From: Phascolomyces articulosus | Taxonomy: Eukaryota > Mucoromycota > Mucoromycetes > Mucorales > Lichtheimiaceae | DNA: 64,000 nt | Reading direction: 5' to 3' | Assembly (NCBI GenBank): GCA_025677815.1 | Contig: JAIXMP010000005.1 | Span: 1,488,001-1,552,000, forward strand | In this document: positions 50,166 to 61,819 of the stretch, piece after piece | How positions within the stretch are numbered: position 1 is the first letter of the stretch | Layout of the letters: each line of letters begins with the position of its first letter | Notes under the pieces: model-generated | Databases searched by the model: none | Told to the model about the DNA's origin: nothing | Seen by the model: the letters and a program-made list of their open reading frames with translations, nothing else | Made by a program: the position numbers and the translations under genes

Positions 50166-52270
50166 CATAATACATTTTTTTTCTTATTAGGCCTAGTAGA
50201 ACATAACTTTCTTCACTTTATTCACAATCATTATAATATGTCACTTTCTTTTGTAATACTTTCATAACTTAGCAAAGCAGAACTATTAGTGAGGCAAAAG
50301 AAAAAGAAGAAATGAAAAAAGAAAGTAGCCTTCTCTTCTTGTGATATTTTATATTATGCTTGATTTGTTGATATTTTCACCATAAACAACATATTAAAAA
50401 TCAGTGATTATTGTGGTTCAACCTGGAAAGAAATATTGATGCAAATAGAGAAAAACTATATTTTTTACGATGATATATAAGAAGATAATATGAAAGACTG
50501 AACATGAGAGGACCATTTGGTTGCATTTTATATGTAATATACTATGAATAATTCGAAAGCATAATATAAGAAAAGGACATCCGTCGATTGCTGACACACC
50601 CAAATCAATGCCATCAACTTATATAAATTAACGTAGTCAGTTGAGAAAAGGTTTCGATTATGTCACATGTATTATTGTAATGATAAACCACAACGATATA
50701 AAGAAATCTTTTAACGGTTTTAATCAGTAAGTTGTAATTAGGCAACATATTATTACGAATGTAATCTTATATCTTTTTTTTAAAAAAAAAACAACAACAT
50801 TATTATCCTCTGCCATAGTTTGATTATATTTGTTTTATTACACATTTGAGACAAAATCGAATGGTTTGTTTTAAGTTATCCTTTATAGATATTTGACTGG
50901 AAGAATGAAGATAGCTTGGTATCGACGCTAAATAATCATTTTATTGGCCAAGACCCATTTCTTAACTTCTAATATGATTGGGGCCAGGCACTTTAACACT
51001 CTTTTTTCAATTAGAAAATCGAAAATCGAATACCCATTACGTCGCCAATTGAAATAGTTGTATTCTATAACATCTTTGAAAAGGGACTATAGAGATGAAT
51101 CACCACTTTGTTGATCAAATCTTACATGTTGTACAATGTAAACATTATAAACTTCTTAAAAAATATGTGCCAATTAGAAAAAAATGATATAGGTACAGGA
51201 AAATACAGCAATCTAATTATTACATTCATATTGCATAGCGTTATGGCTAGTAGTACATTCTAAAACAGGAGTGACGGTTTGCACCGTAACAAAACGAGCT
51301 GTTATTTTTTCCCTTTAATATTTTTTGGAACTACATTGTATTATACAGGTCATGGTAATGTTTTTCTTTATTGCATTGATTTTGCTATGTAAGCCATTCG
51401 TTACCATATAATTTGGTTGCATATTACGTACCAGTCAGGTAAATTCACCAAATGAATGTAAAAAAAATCACCGGTCTCTTTTATTTTCGGCTGTGATGAT
51501 TTTTAAAGTTTACACTTAATTAATTTCTCGATCAAATGATATTAAGTCCGTAAAAGTCATTCTGAGGGTTTGCGGTTACCCCAATGCACTGAATGGGGTT
51601 TGATGCCTATATTTAGATAATATGCGTGCAATTAGAAGGAATGATAAACTGTAAATTTGTGCTATTTACTACATATTATAATACTTAATCTATACACTCC
51701 TGTGTCAAGTTCCCTGACCTGATTAATTGAGTAGACTCTACAGTCTACAACTTACTTCTTTTAGTCAACTATAGCACACCCATAAATGGAAACCGTGTGC
51801 AAATAACAACACATTCATCAAAATATTACCAATAACAATATGAAAGTTAAATATAACAATTTTAAAATTACACCAGGGTTTATTACATATGAGTGGCAGT
51901 AAAACAACTAGGCGAATTGGGAAATTACAAATAGTATCCAATAATGTATTGTATTCATATTCATCCCATCCTTTTGGCTCCTTTAGTATATACGAATATA
52001 ACAGTATGTGCAATGGTATATTTGAAGGGGGTTTCAGCTGATGTCATATATCTTTTTTCATATATAATTCCAACTCGAAGTACTGCAAGGAAGCGACCAT
52101 ATGCCAACAGGCGCAGGCCAATTCAGTCTTCCACATTTTAATAAATATAAATTTTAACCTAATAGTATATATGAGTATAACAGTGTGTGTAATAGTATAT
52201 ATGAATAAAGCAGTGTGTGTGTAAATTAGTATCATGAGAAAAGATAAAAAATATTCAATTTATATGAATG
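50166..52270. other. AT-rich gene-free stretch between relic copies
   Basis: No confident gene. A minus-strand ORF at 51765-52013 (with KEPKGWDEYEYNTLLDTICN) is faintly coding-like and may be another relic. A 30-bp tandem repeat lies at 52164-52223 with a diverged copy at 51985. Confidence 0.4.
52164..52223. repeat. Two tandem 30-bp repeat units
   Basis: Units of the form AGTATATATGAGTATAACAG + TGTGTGTAAT, second unit slightly diverged; a third, more diverged copy begins at 51985. Confidence 0.7.
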
Positions 52271-53060
52271 TCACGTAGGCGCCCCATTTCTTATCCTTTG
52301 ATCGGTTAATAATACTTCTGAAATCTGGTGTATTGAGTGTTTCCTTTTTAAATCTACCATATATTGATCTGTGTTGGGAACGCATTTCTCATGTGCCATC
52401 ATGATGCTTTTTAATCCATTCAAGTTGGACAAGAGATCTGGAAGTTCCTTGATTGATTTTAGTATTTTGATTTTTTCCAATTCAAACATGATGTATAATT
52501 CATCAGATACTAATGCTGTACCATAGAAAGTCACGGTATATTCTACAATTAAATCATTCCCGATATGAGTATACCAGATATATATATATATATATCAAAA
52601 CAAGAAATGCATTTCTTACCCACTGCTTGATGTAGAAGGACACTCCCCAACAAGCCCACATCGATGGCATCTTTGCCAAAATTTTTAATCGAAGATTATC
52701 TTTTGCGAGTAAATGACCATCGTGTTCATTAGCGGCTGATTTCACCTCTCCAAAAACTCTTGAATATGTGCACTTCATACCCGTCATATTGGAAATCAAA
52801 CAATCAGGTCGACACAATGTTGTATACGAAACTCCAAGATTGTCAAGCTTTGTGTTTGGCCTAATAGAAAAGCGAGTAGCCATTAATATCACATATTTCA
52901 TATATTCCCATCCCCTCTTTATTTATCGAGTAATTTGATCCATTACCATCTAGTTCGGATAGTTGGAGAATTAAATAAAGGTGATGAGAATGGAGCCAAA
53001 TACGAAGTAATCAAATCCATTTCTGAATTTCATCGATAACTCCAGCAACAGGATAATTAA
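52271..53060 (-). pseudogene. Decayed copy B, 3' part, of the repeated hypothetical family
   Basis: Blocks on the minus strand: VNYPVAGVIDEIQ, then in a shifted frame MDLITSYLAPFSSPLFNSPT (about 53045-52955). Next, FSIRPNTKLDNLGVSYTTLC, CRPDCLISNMTGMKC and VFGEVKSAANEHDGHLLAKD (52880-52700), then a second frame change before DAIDVGLLGSVLLHQAVG, and last TFYGTALVSDELYIMFELEK to the stop at 52271. Comparison with copy A shows that a 1-bp loss explains the first frameshift; the second also looks like a 1-bp loss (run of T before GGCAAAG). The GEVK motif within a Glu/Lys-spaced context resembles a PD-(D/E)XK-type active site, which is an inference only. Confidence 0.7.
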
Positions 53061-53072
53061 CAAAACTATATA

Positions 53073-54484
53073 GAGTCCGCGATATTAATTTGTGGCAAAA
53101 TTCAAATTCATAATACTCCTTCAAACTTAAGGAACATATAGTTTACCTTCTGGATGAGCTTTTATAAAAAAAAAACCGGGATCAAATACAGTAATTATTC
53201 GTTATTTTCATGTATGAGAAGAATTTAGGACACAAAATCTTTATGCAAATTGTATTCTTCCTCATTACTGATATCAGGAGCACCAAACTCTTGGCAAGGC
53301 CCTACAAGAACACAACCATTTTCATGTCCACCTTGGTATACTTTATACTGATCAACAGCTTTTTTCCAGACAGACCGAAGAGCAACATGATCAATTCTTG
53401 CAAATGCCTGCAAAAATCGGGTTCTTACTGAACCAGCAGTGGGATTTTCTTCTAGATCAAAAGCAATTCGATTTTTTACAATACCCCATACATGTTCAGT
53501 GGGTTGTAGTTCACAATGATAAGGAGAGATCTTTCTTACTTTATGTCCATACTTACGAGCAATTTCATATGTAGGCCATGTTGGGGAGTGATCAAGTTCA
53601 TCTACTCTTTTTTTTTTAAGTTCTTTAACACTTAGAGTATTGTTTCGTGTACCATTTGGAAGTCGATAACGATTGGAATGATACCAGTCAATAATAGTCT
53701 GTCTACTAGCATTTCCTGTTTGCTTGTCATTTTTACGTCGCATATGGTACTTGGCACCATCCATATGGATATGACATGAACCATATTTTTGTTGTAATTT
53801 CTTACAAAGCCGCTCAAAAAGCCTTTCAAATAAGTCAGCATCGAAATTGCCATGGTAGTCATCATGATAATCAGGTACAATCCGTGTTTCTTTTACTTCA
53901 TCAGGCATAGTATGCCATAGATCTTCTTCTTTAGCAGGAGGTTCACATTTTTTTCCCTATTTCTTGGCGAATGTGTCGCATACCATTAACGGGCCAAATT
54001 AGGATCGAATCTTCCACCAATTCAAAGATCATGCGGTTATCCTGTCGAATTGCAATAAAAGCACCAAAATCACCAACATAGGCTTACGTCCTGACTCCCT
54101 CATATCCATTCCTGGTTCAAACCATGTTTGCTTGCTGTTGGTGATCTAAATGCACATATGATTCACCAAGAAAAACCGGGATTATAGGCATATTGTTGGC
54201 GTTTAGATTTCCAATACGTTTTTCCAAGTATTCTTTTTTCGGAATTGGATATTTGTTGGAGTACCATGCAGGATATTGAGTTTGTTACCCTTTCTAAACT
54301 TGAAGTTCATTGTGGTAAGGTGTCTTTGTACAGTACGTTTCGAGTATGAGTACCCATTCTTTTGCAAAAAATCAGTAACCTGTTTTGAATAGGTTGGAAT
54401 GCCTTTTGAATTGCATTCACCGATATATTCACATACAAAAGATTGTATTCCTGCCGTGAAATTTCCTTCTTTGACCGACCAAGC
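53073..54484 (-). pseudogene. Broken Tc1/mariner-type DDE transposase, 5'-truncated
   Basis: The 3' part is an intact frame (53908-53225, 227 residues) with the second catalytic Asp in CHIHMDGAKYH and the third acid in ELQPTEHVWGIVKNRI, the DDE_3 pattern. Upstream on the minus strand, the N-terminal part is recognisable (EGNFTAGIQSFVCEYIGE, SYSKRTVQRHLTTMNFKFRK) but broken by at least one frameshift and several stops. The expected first catalytic Asp in a VFLDESY-like motif reads VFLGESYVHLDH. The element seems to start beside TATA at 53068-53072 with GAGTCCGCGATATTAATTTG. Its other end is cut at about 54484, where it meets copy B sequence. The transposase is dead by these three independent lesions. 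Confidence 0.8.
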
Positions 54485-55310
54485 TATGGAAGTTCAGAAA
54501 GTCGGCCTATTTGAGATAAGTCGAGGTTACCCATCGAGTCAGGCAATCTTGGTAATGTTAATATGAGCTTTGTTTATAGAGCAATAACAGTAACAGCCAT
54601 GTTTAGGATTTAGAGCAATAAATAAATAAATAAATGATTGACACATTAAATAGTAACCAAAATATTACCTGATGATTGCTATTGGTACTATTACTCTGAC
54701 TTTTGTTATTAGTGGTTTCAATTGGATCAAAGATGGTCATCAATCTCATCACTATATAATATTGTGTAATATACATCAATGCCACACTTAAGATTCGATC
54801 ATATGACTAGTAAACTATTATAAACAACTTACCATCTTTATCGCTTGATATTATCATGGATGGGTTGGCTGCTTTCGCCCGTTAAAGTGTTATTATTACC
54901 AAATTCTAGTGAACCAAAGCTTCCATTGTTCATTCCCCTCATTGTTATGTTATTAGAAGGTGCAGGAAGACTGGGTTTAGTAGGGTTACTACTGGATGAC
55001 GATTCTTTGTTTTGGTTGGACTTTTGTAAAAAGAAAGACATTAAACAACATTTTAATACCATTATCGTTGGATTGTGATTGATCAATGAAAAAAAAAGTG
55101 CCTTTATTTCGTTTATAAGTCGCATGGCATTAGCATGCTTTATTTGTAAATTTGAATTATGAATAATCGAATTGAACTCTTCAATAAGCTTTAAATCAAC
55201 GTTACTGCAAATCAGGATGTAATCGCACGAATGCAGCAAGTGCGTTGTCGAGCTTCTATCTATCAGGATCTGTATGGAATAAATAATGCATTTTGAAAAA
55301 AAAAAGACTG
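54485..55310 (-). pseudogene. Decayed copy B, 5' part, of the repeated hypothetical family
   Basis: Closely parallels copy A at 49090-49860 on DNA level. Blocks: KLDNALAAFVRLHPD, IEEFNSIIHNSNLQIKHANA (about 55190-55100), FGSLEFGNNNTLTGESSQPI (54915-54850), MTIFDPIETTNNKSQ (54740-54680), and TKLILTLPRLPDSMGNLDLS ending at ELP, where it meets the transposase at 54484. The exons that follow in copy A (DIAQKF, KMFQ, SPFDD, VIVNLVI blocks) are missing. In the first block the copy A sequence PGYTNVD is disrupted here, another frame lesion. Confidence 0.7.
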
Positions 55311-56472
55311 ATAACAAGCTGCGACCACAGAATAGTTTGAGTTTCAAACAATTGGCTGCGCAGCATTCTCTTCTCAATTGTAAAAATTGACCACCTCCTT
55401 CTTTCAATATATTCAAGTAACGATATAGAAACAAGAAAAAAGTGAGAAAGAAATAATACTCACACAAGGAAAATGATAAGGCTCTTCCGAGCAAAAGCAT
55501 TCATGGTATTGTTTAATCAATATTTCCATTAATTAGAAATGTTCGCAAGTAATCCATCATTACAACTTTTTTCTATACCCTTTTACCTTTCGTCGCTGCC
55601 TATATATTTCATGATAGGTATGATCTTCTTCCCAAAAGAATATATTCTTCTACGTACGTTTCGAAGTCATTTTTCATCGTCATTCACGATCAATAAAAGT
55701 TGTTTTTTCTTTTTACCACGAAAATTTGTCTAAATGCTACTACTTGTTCTTGTTTAAAGTTGTCACTGTGATATTTCCAATCTTTGGCAACAGCTGCGAC
55801 TACTAACAGCTTGATTCGTCTGTATTTGTACCACAGAAGCCAGCATACGTAGTTGAACCTATTCCCTGTAACTTCTGATGGTACGGGTAGGTTTCATTTG
55901 CAATTAAGGAAATCTTGTGTCTTTACCCTCTGTAGATAATCCTTTTCAAGATGTCTCGTCATAAAGTGTCAAAATTTGGATTTGGCTTCGATTTATGCAA
56001 GCAAATATATATATATATATATACTTGTCAAGTGCACAATGATACTACTATCACCACTGTTTCTTTTTCCATTTGTTATTCTTTTGTTCCCTTTTTCTAT
56101 TGACATATTGAAAAGAAGTGTCTTGATTAGACTATTAAATTTTTATTATACTCTCCATCAGATTTTTAATTGATGTGTTATAATCTCGCTATGTTTATAA
56201 AGGAAATAAAAATATACATTTGGAACAAAAAAAAAGGTTCTATTTTGCTTTCCAAGCGAGAAATTCATACTCCACCAAGAAGAAAGAGTTGATAAATTTG
56301 AACACGACACACACCACCTTGTTTGAGACCTGACCAAAAAAAAAAAAAACCGGATTCCCTTTCAAAGGTAATATATCCATGACAACAATACCATTGTTTT
56401 TGTAAAAATAGAATACATATATATATAATAATGATTTGATAATATATAATAGTATTTTTTTTCACAGCAATA
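55311..56472. other. Gene-free stretch with an orphan minus-strand exon-like block
   Basis: A minus-strand block at about 55866-55690 reads FNYVCWLLWYKYRRIKLLVV and DWKYHSDNFKQEQVVAFRQI, preceded by an AG and ended by TGA. It looks coding but has no recognised partners and is probably another relic. A (TA)n tract lies at 56007-56022. The right end is the promoter of the MTC1-like gene. Confidence 0.35.
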
Positions 56473-57922
56473 ATGGCATCAACCAACCCAACCGATAATA
56501 CTAAACCCAATGACAATGCACAACAAGAACCTACTACTACTGGTGGTAGCAGTCTTTCCGAAGCAGAAAAGTTTTTGGAATCATTAAATTTAGGCGATGC
56601 TCAACCGAATGAATCGGGTAATACCAATACAAATGCTCCATCATCGACGGATCATAAAGACATCATGTCGTTTTTGGATGAAATTTCACAATATCCCAAC
56701 GATGAACAAACTGAAAAGAGTAAAGAAAAGGCACCTGCAACAACAACACAAGCAGAAACGAGTTCTACCTCTCATACAACGGGACAACAACAACAAGATT
56801 CGACTGCAAGTGGAGGTGGTTGGATGGCTTGGGGAAATAGTTTATGGAACCAAGCAAGTGAAGCTGTGAAAAGCACAACAGAACAATTGAATCGATCTGT
56901 GGAGTCACCTGCTGCTAAATTATTAGAAGATCGTGTCAAGAACTTGCAAGGTTATGTGAACAAGGAAAATCTCGGCAAACTTGGTAAAGAAATAAAAAAA
57001 AGAGTTGTTATTGTTGTTGGATTTCCTAAATCATTTTTCTTTACTGGTTCCCTTTTTTAACGCACTTTGATTTTCTATACCCTATTTTTTTTTTAGGTAG
57101 TGAACTACGAAATTTGACTCACACGATCTTAGAAACGGTAGCACCTCCAATTTCAGAACATGAATTAGTCGAAGTTTGGTTATCTCATGATATGAGAGGT
57201 TATGTTGGATTGGAAGCTTTAGTGTATCGTGCCTTTGCACGCGTCATGGAACAAACAGAATCAGGTCATGTGGTTGTTCGTAAGATTGGTGATAAAGAAG
57301 ATGAAGATCAACCTCGTAATTTGAATTTATGTGAAGGATTGTTAGAAGGAACAAAACTTGCAAAGGTAAAAAAAAAAAATTAAAAAAATTAAAAATTCAT
57401 GCAACCAAAAAAAAAAAAAGGTTTGAGTGGAGGAGGGATCTTAATTCATCATTATCTGGGATATATATATAGGCCAATTTGGAACACCTTGTCAAGACAC
57501 ATTATAAAGAACCTGAAGCAAGAACAGAATATTCACCTCAATTAGGTGCTGTACCTGTCATTAACTGCCCCGTATTTTTAGCCATTCAACCCATTAGTAT
57601 GGAGGATCAAGTTGTTTTTGTTCTTTTATTAGTAGATCCTACACATCAACTCAATTTCAAAACTTATTCTCAATCGATGCCCTTGACATGGTTGGATATT
57701 CCATTCGAAGAAAATGAATGGGTTGAGGATAAAATGGTGGAAGCAATACGATTATCGGTTACTACTGTAGCTCAAGATTATGTGTATACTCGAATGACAG
57801 GTGCCAAGAATGAATTGGCAAAGGCAGTCGCTGCAGCTGCTTCTTCATCCTCGGATCCTGAGAAAAAACAGGAACCATCAGAACAAAAGGAAGAAAAGGT
57901 GGATCAAGTGAAAAATGCATAA
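56473..57922 (+). CDS. MTC1: MTC1-like protein (maintenance of telomere capping 1 family)
   Basis: Three exons, 56473-56983, 57097-57365 and 57473-57922, give 409 residues. The N-terminal third is disordered (N/T/Q/S-rich) with two short conserved blocks, LSEAEKFLESLNLGDAQ and DIMSFLDEISQYP, then GGGWMAWGNSLWNQASEAVK. The C-terminal part is a globular domain with SELRNLTHTILETVAPPISE, VEVWLSHDMRGYVGLEALVY, INCPVFLAIQPISMEDQVVF and WLDIPFEENEWVEDKMVEAI. This matches the fungal Mtc1 layout; in yeast it is a cytosolic/vesicle-associated protein with genetic links to telomere capping, and its biochemical role is unknown. Tail acidic/Lys-rich. Confidence 0.8.
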
Positions 57923-57925
57923 TAG

Positions 57926-60900
57926 AAAATGCAAATGATATTTTTTCTCTCTCTCACCTTTTTAATTCTACTCTTCTTCTTCTTCTTCTTCTTCTCTTCA
58001 TTTCCCTTCCCCTTCACTATCATAACATTCTACATATCAAACCCACTTTTTTATTTTGTAACTTTACTTGTTTCTATTACATATTTTCTACTTTTGTTTT
58101 TTATCGTTGAAATCAAAACATGATATTATTCCAAATTTTTGAAATGGATCAGTGATGATGATATTATTACGGAGTCACCTCCATGATATGTCGTTTATGA
58201 CAAGCAAGGATGACGAATGCTATGTAATTGTAATCCCAATTTTGCACCACTATCTTTTGGTTGATAATGAAATATATATGGAAAAAGAAATGGATGAATG
58301 AACAAAAGAGAGAATACTAATCTTATATGTTGTGTGCACATGTGGATAATTTTTTATTTCCCAAAAAAGTACCACTTATTGATCAAACCACATTGTCGGC
58401 AAGTAAACTCCACCTAATTCTGGCTTTGACACATCGCACCAGTGACAAGATAAGGTTTACAATATATATGTAGCATAGCCAAGTAGTTTTGATCCAAATA
58501 TTGATATGGATCCTAATAAATAAATAAAAAAACCTTTCTTGATGAATGATCTCTTTGTTTAGTATATATCATATTCAAAATTGAATATTATATAACCGAA
58601 TTATCTGCTTGAATGAATACATATCATTAAATTTCATTGGATTGCCAAAATCTAAATGATATAAATCACCGAATGGGACCGTTTATTCTTTTTACCTAGA
58701 TCGAATCCGAGATTTCCATAAACTATAATAATGAGATTAATGTGTCATTGCGTGGCACTCACAACTATTCATATATATTTATGGAGTAAAAAAAACACTC
58801 TAATCCCACATTATGGTACAACAACATGGAGAGAGATAATAAATTTTTCTGGGTCCTTTCTTTTTCATTAGGAGATGTTATCATTAGAAGATCCAGAAAG
58901 ACCGTTTTTTTTTTTTTCAAATATGTGTGTATGAAACCATCCCATGGATTCCTTATCTCTTTTTTTTTCAAAATAGTAATGATCCCCGTCTGTTCCATCT
59001 TCTCTAACTAACTTCTCCATTTATCTATGAAACATTACGTAGTGATGATGTTATTTTAACACATTATATTATATTATTATCATTCTAATTTCTGCTACTG
59101 ATGAAAATGATGGATGATTATTCAATATAAACAAATGTATCCCATACAAATATGAACCATTATTATTGGTTTATCTGTATATAACGTTTATGCGAGATAA
59201 TTTAGAAAAATGATGTCATTCATGTAAAGCTGTATTTCGTTATCTTACAGAATGATGAGTTAAAAGAGAGAACTGTGAATGGGACAGAAGGTAGGGGAGG
59301 ATCCTTTTTTTTTATTATTCAAACAGGTCCTCGTAAAATGATGCATTATTATGTATGAAATAACATAGATCCACGCCACGCAATTGATAATGAACAAAAG
59401 AGTAGCCCATCGATCCATAAAAAAAAAGGGATCTTATGATATGCATGTGAGATTCATGCGTTTTGAAATAGAATGAAATGAATGGATAATCGAATAGGAG
59501 TGCTTATGCATCCGGAGAAAGCTTTAGGCGTTTATATTCTATACATTTGGGATCACATTCTTTGGGCAAAACATTTCGATAATGATTATTATTCTTTTAT
59601 TGAACATAATTCGTATATCGTTTTATTTATATTTTTGAACCGTCATGTTTAATTTTTTCATGGTTGAAAATAAAAAAAAGGTTTTTTTTTATCCAATATC
59701 CAAAAAAGAAAAAAAGGAAAAAAGTATAATTTTTTTTTTACCCCACATTTTTTTTTCTTTCTTGAAACTTGTATCTTTTCATCGGGGAATTTTGACCCCA
59801 CATTTTTTTACCAGGATTTCACACACACAAGTTCTCTTAACACACTTTAACCCCCCCCCGAATTTGTTTTTGTAGGTATATATATGGATATATACATTTT
59901 TATATATATCGTGTGTGGAGTAGAAGTGTGTGAGAAACATTTTGGGATGAGTTGTAAAAAGGTTCAAAAGGGATGTATTAGGTAAACCCCGCGTATTTCA
60001 CTTTTTTTGTGTTTCCTTTTGTGATTGCATGGCAAATCTCAAATTAGTAATGATAACATAAACAAAACGGTAAAAGGATGATGCTATTTAAAAAAAATGT
60101 ATACTTTTTTTTTTTTTACAATAGTTGATAATGATACTACTGATTTGAAAATTGATAGCCATGATTTATTATATATATATATAACATGGCAATAAGTACA
60201 TCCATTTATTATTGAATAATTTCCGTTTCTACGGAGATAGGATATGCCGTTGTTATAAAAAGCCATAAATATAGGATAATGGGTATTGATTATCTAAAAT
60301 ACGTTTTTGCGGGTTTGTGTCTGAGATATGAAAGTGTGTGTGGGGAAAAGGCTAATCGTTAAACCAGGAAAACATTAGCCAATGATGATGCTGCATAAAC
60401 AATAGAATAAAAAGAAATCTAATCCATCGACCAATCATTCTATACCACCTAAAATCTTTTCATCTTTTGAATGATGATGATGATGTGTGTGTATGGGGGG
60501 GGAGAGGAGAAACCTATTTATTCTTTCCAATTAGATATACTACTACTGTATTAGTATATTATTACGAATAAAAAACACGTGATGTATATATAGATGAATG
60601 GGTTTGTATAACCATACTTCCTTTGGATTAGGTGATAATATGCTTCCTTTTGTAATTATATGAATTGTATATATATGTTTCTAAAAAACTAAACAGCACA
60701 TCATCCTCATTTGAACCAATCAATGAATCCGGGGTTTGGAAAAATTAAAGTTCTTTGAATTTTACCCCGCGCAAAAAAAGAACGAGTTTTCCTGTTGTTG
60801 TTGTTGTGCAAATATACATTGTATTACACAAAAGAGATGTAAAAGATTTAGGGTTTTATATATTTTTATATATATCATTTAGAAGAAAGATTTTATTATT

Positions 60901-61819
60901 AAAAAGTAAATAGTTATCAATGAAGAATCCCATCTTATAAAAGAAAGATCTACCTCAAAAAAAGAGGTTTTATATATATTTTAGTACGTGTACACCCAAC
61001 CTGTCAAAAATTACATTTTATTTCAAAAGGGTCCTTCCTGTAACAAAAGACCCACCGCGGCTATATCTCTGTATATGGAATCCATAAGAGGTATGTGCTT
61101 TTTTTTTTTTACCTCATTTTTTTTTCCCAAGCCAATATGATGATAACCATGGTACTGGTTAACTATATATACCACGTAGTAGATGAAAAATATTCTTCCT
61201 TTTTTTTTCACTTACACAAAATATCCATAAACGTTCTACGTGGTAAAAAAAAAATTGAAATAAGAAGCTTCTTGTCATCATTCTTTAACGAATGTTATTT
61301 TTTTTCTAATAAAATCTTTCAATCATGGTAGAAAAATGATCATTCAATCGTTAACATTTGTTTTGTTTGCTGCGTCGTTTGCGATGGTATTTGTCGGCAT
61401 AGATTGGATTCCCGTGAAACTATAATGGGATTCCCAAAAAGAAAAAAAAATTGGGGGTGGGGTGGGGGAGAGAGTGAACCTTCTTGTTGGGTTAATTTCT
61501 TTCTCTCTTTACTATCACACCTCATCATCAACCTATTTCAAACGTTATATATAATATGCATCGTTATAAATAATAATCTTTTTTATCAGCATTCATTCCC
61601 CGCAAAACTTGGGTTAAATGTTACTTACTCGATTAGGAAGGTTTCACTCCGTGCCTGAACACGACATCTATAAAAAAAAATAGTATAAAAGAAGTTATAA
61701 TTTTCACTTTTTCTTCCTCTTTTTATATTCTTTTTTTTTCTTTTAATTTTTATTTTTTATCTTATTACTGTACATACATACAACACTACACTTACACTTT
61801 ATATATATATATATATAAT
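57926..61819. other. Long gene-free region (3.9 kb) upstream of acetyl-CoA synthetase
   Basis: No coding sequence found. It holds a CTT repeat (57973-57994), many oligo-T runs, a C9 run at about 59850-59859, a G9-G10 run near 60496, and a G-rich tract at 61453-61468. The last 150 bp before the acetyl-CoA synthetase ATG are T/C-rich with a TATA-like stretch (61800-61818). It may carry long control elements or an unseen non-coding transcript, but the sequence does not prove either. Confidence 0.5.
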
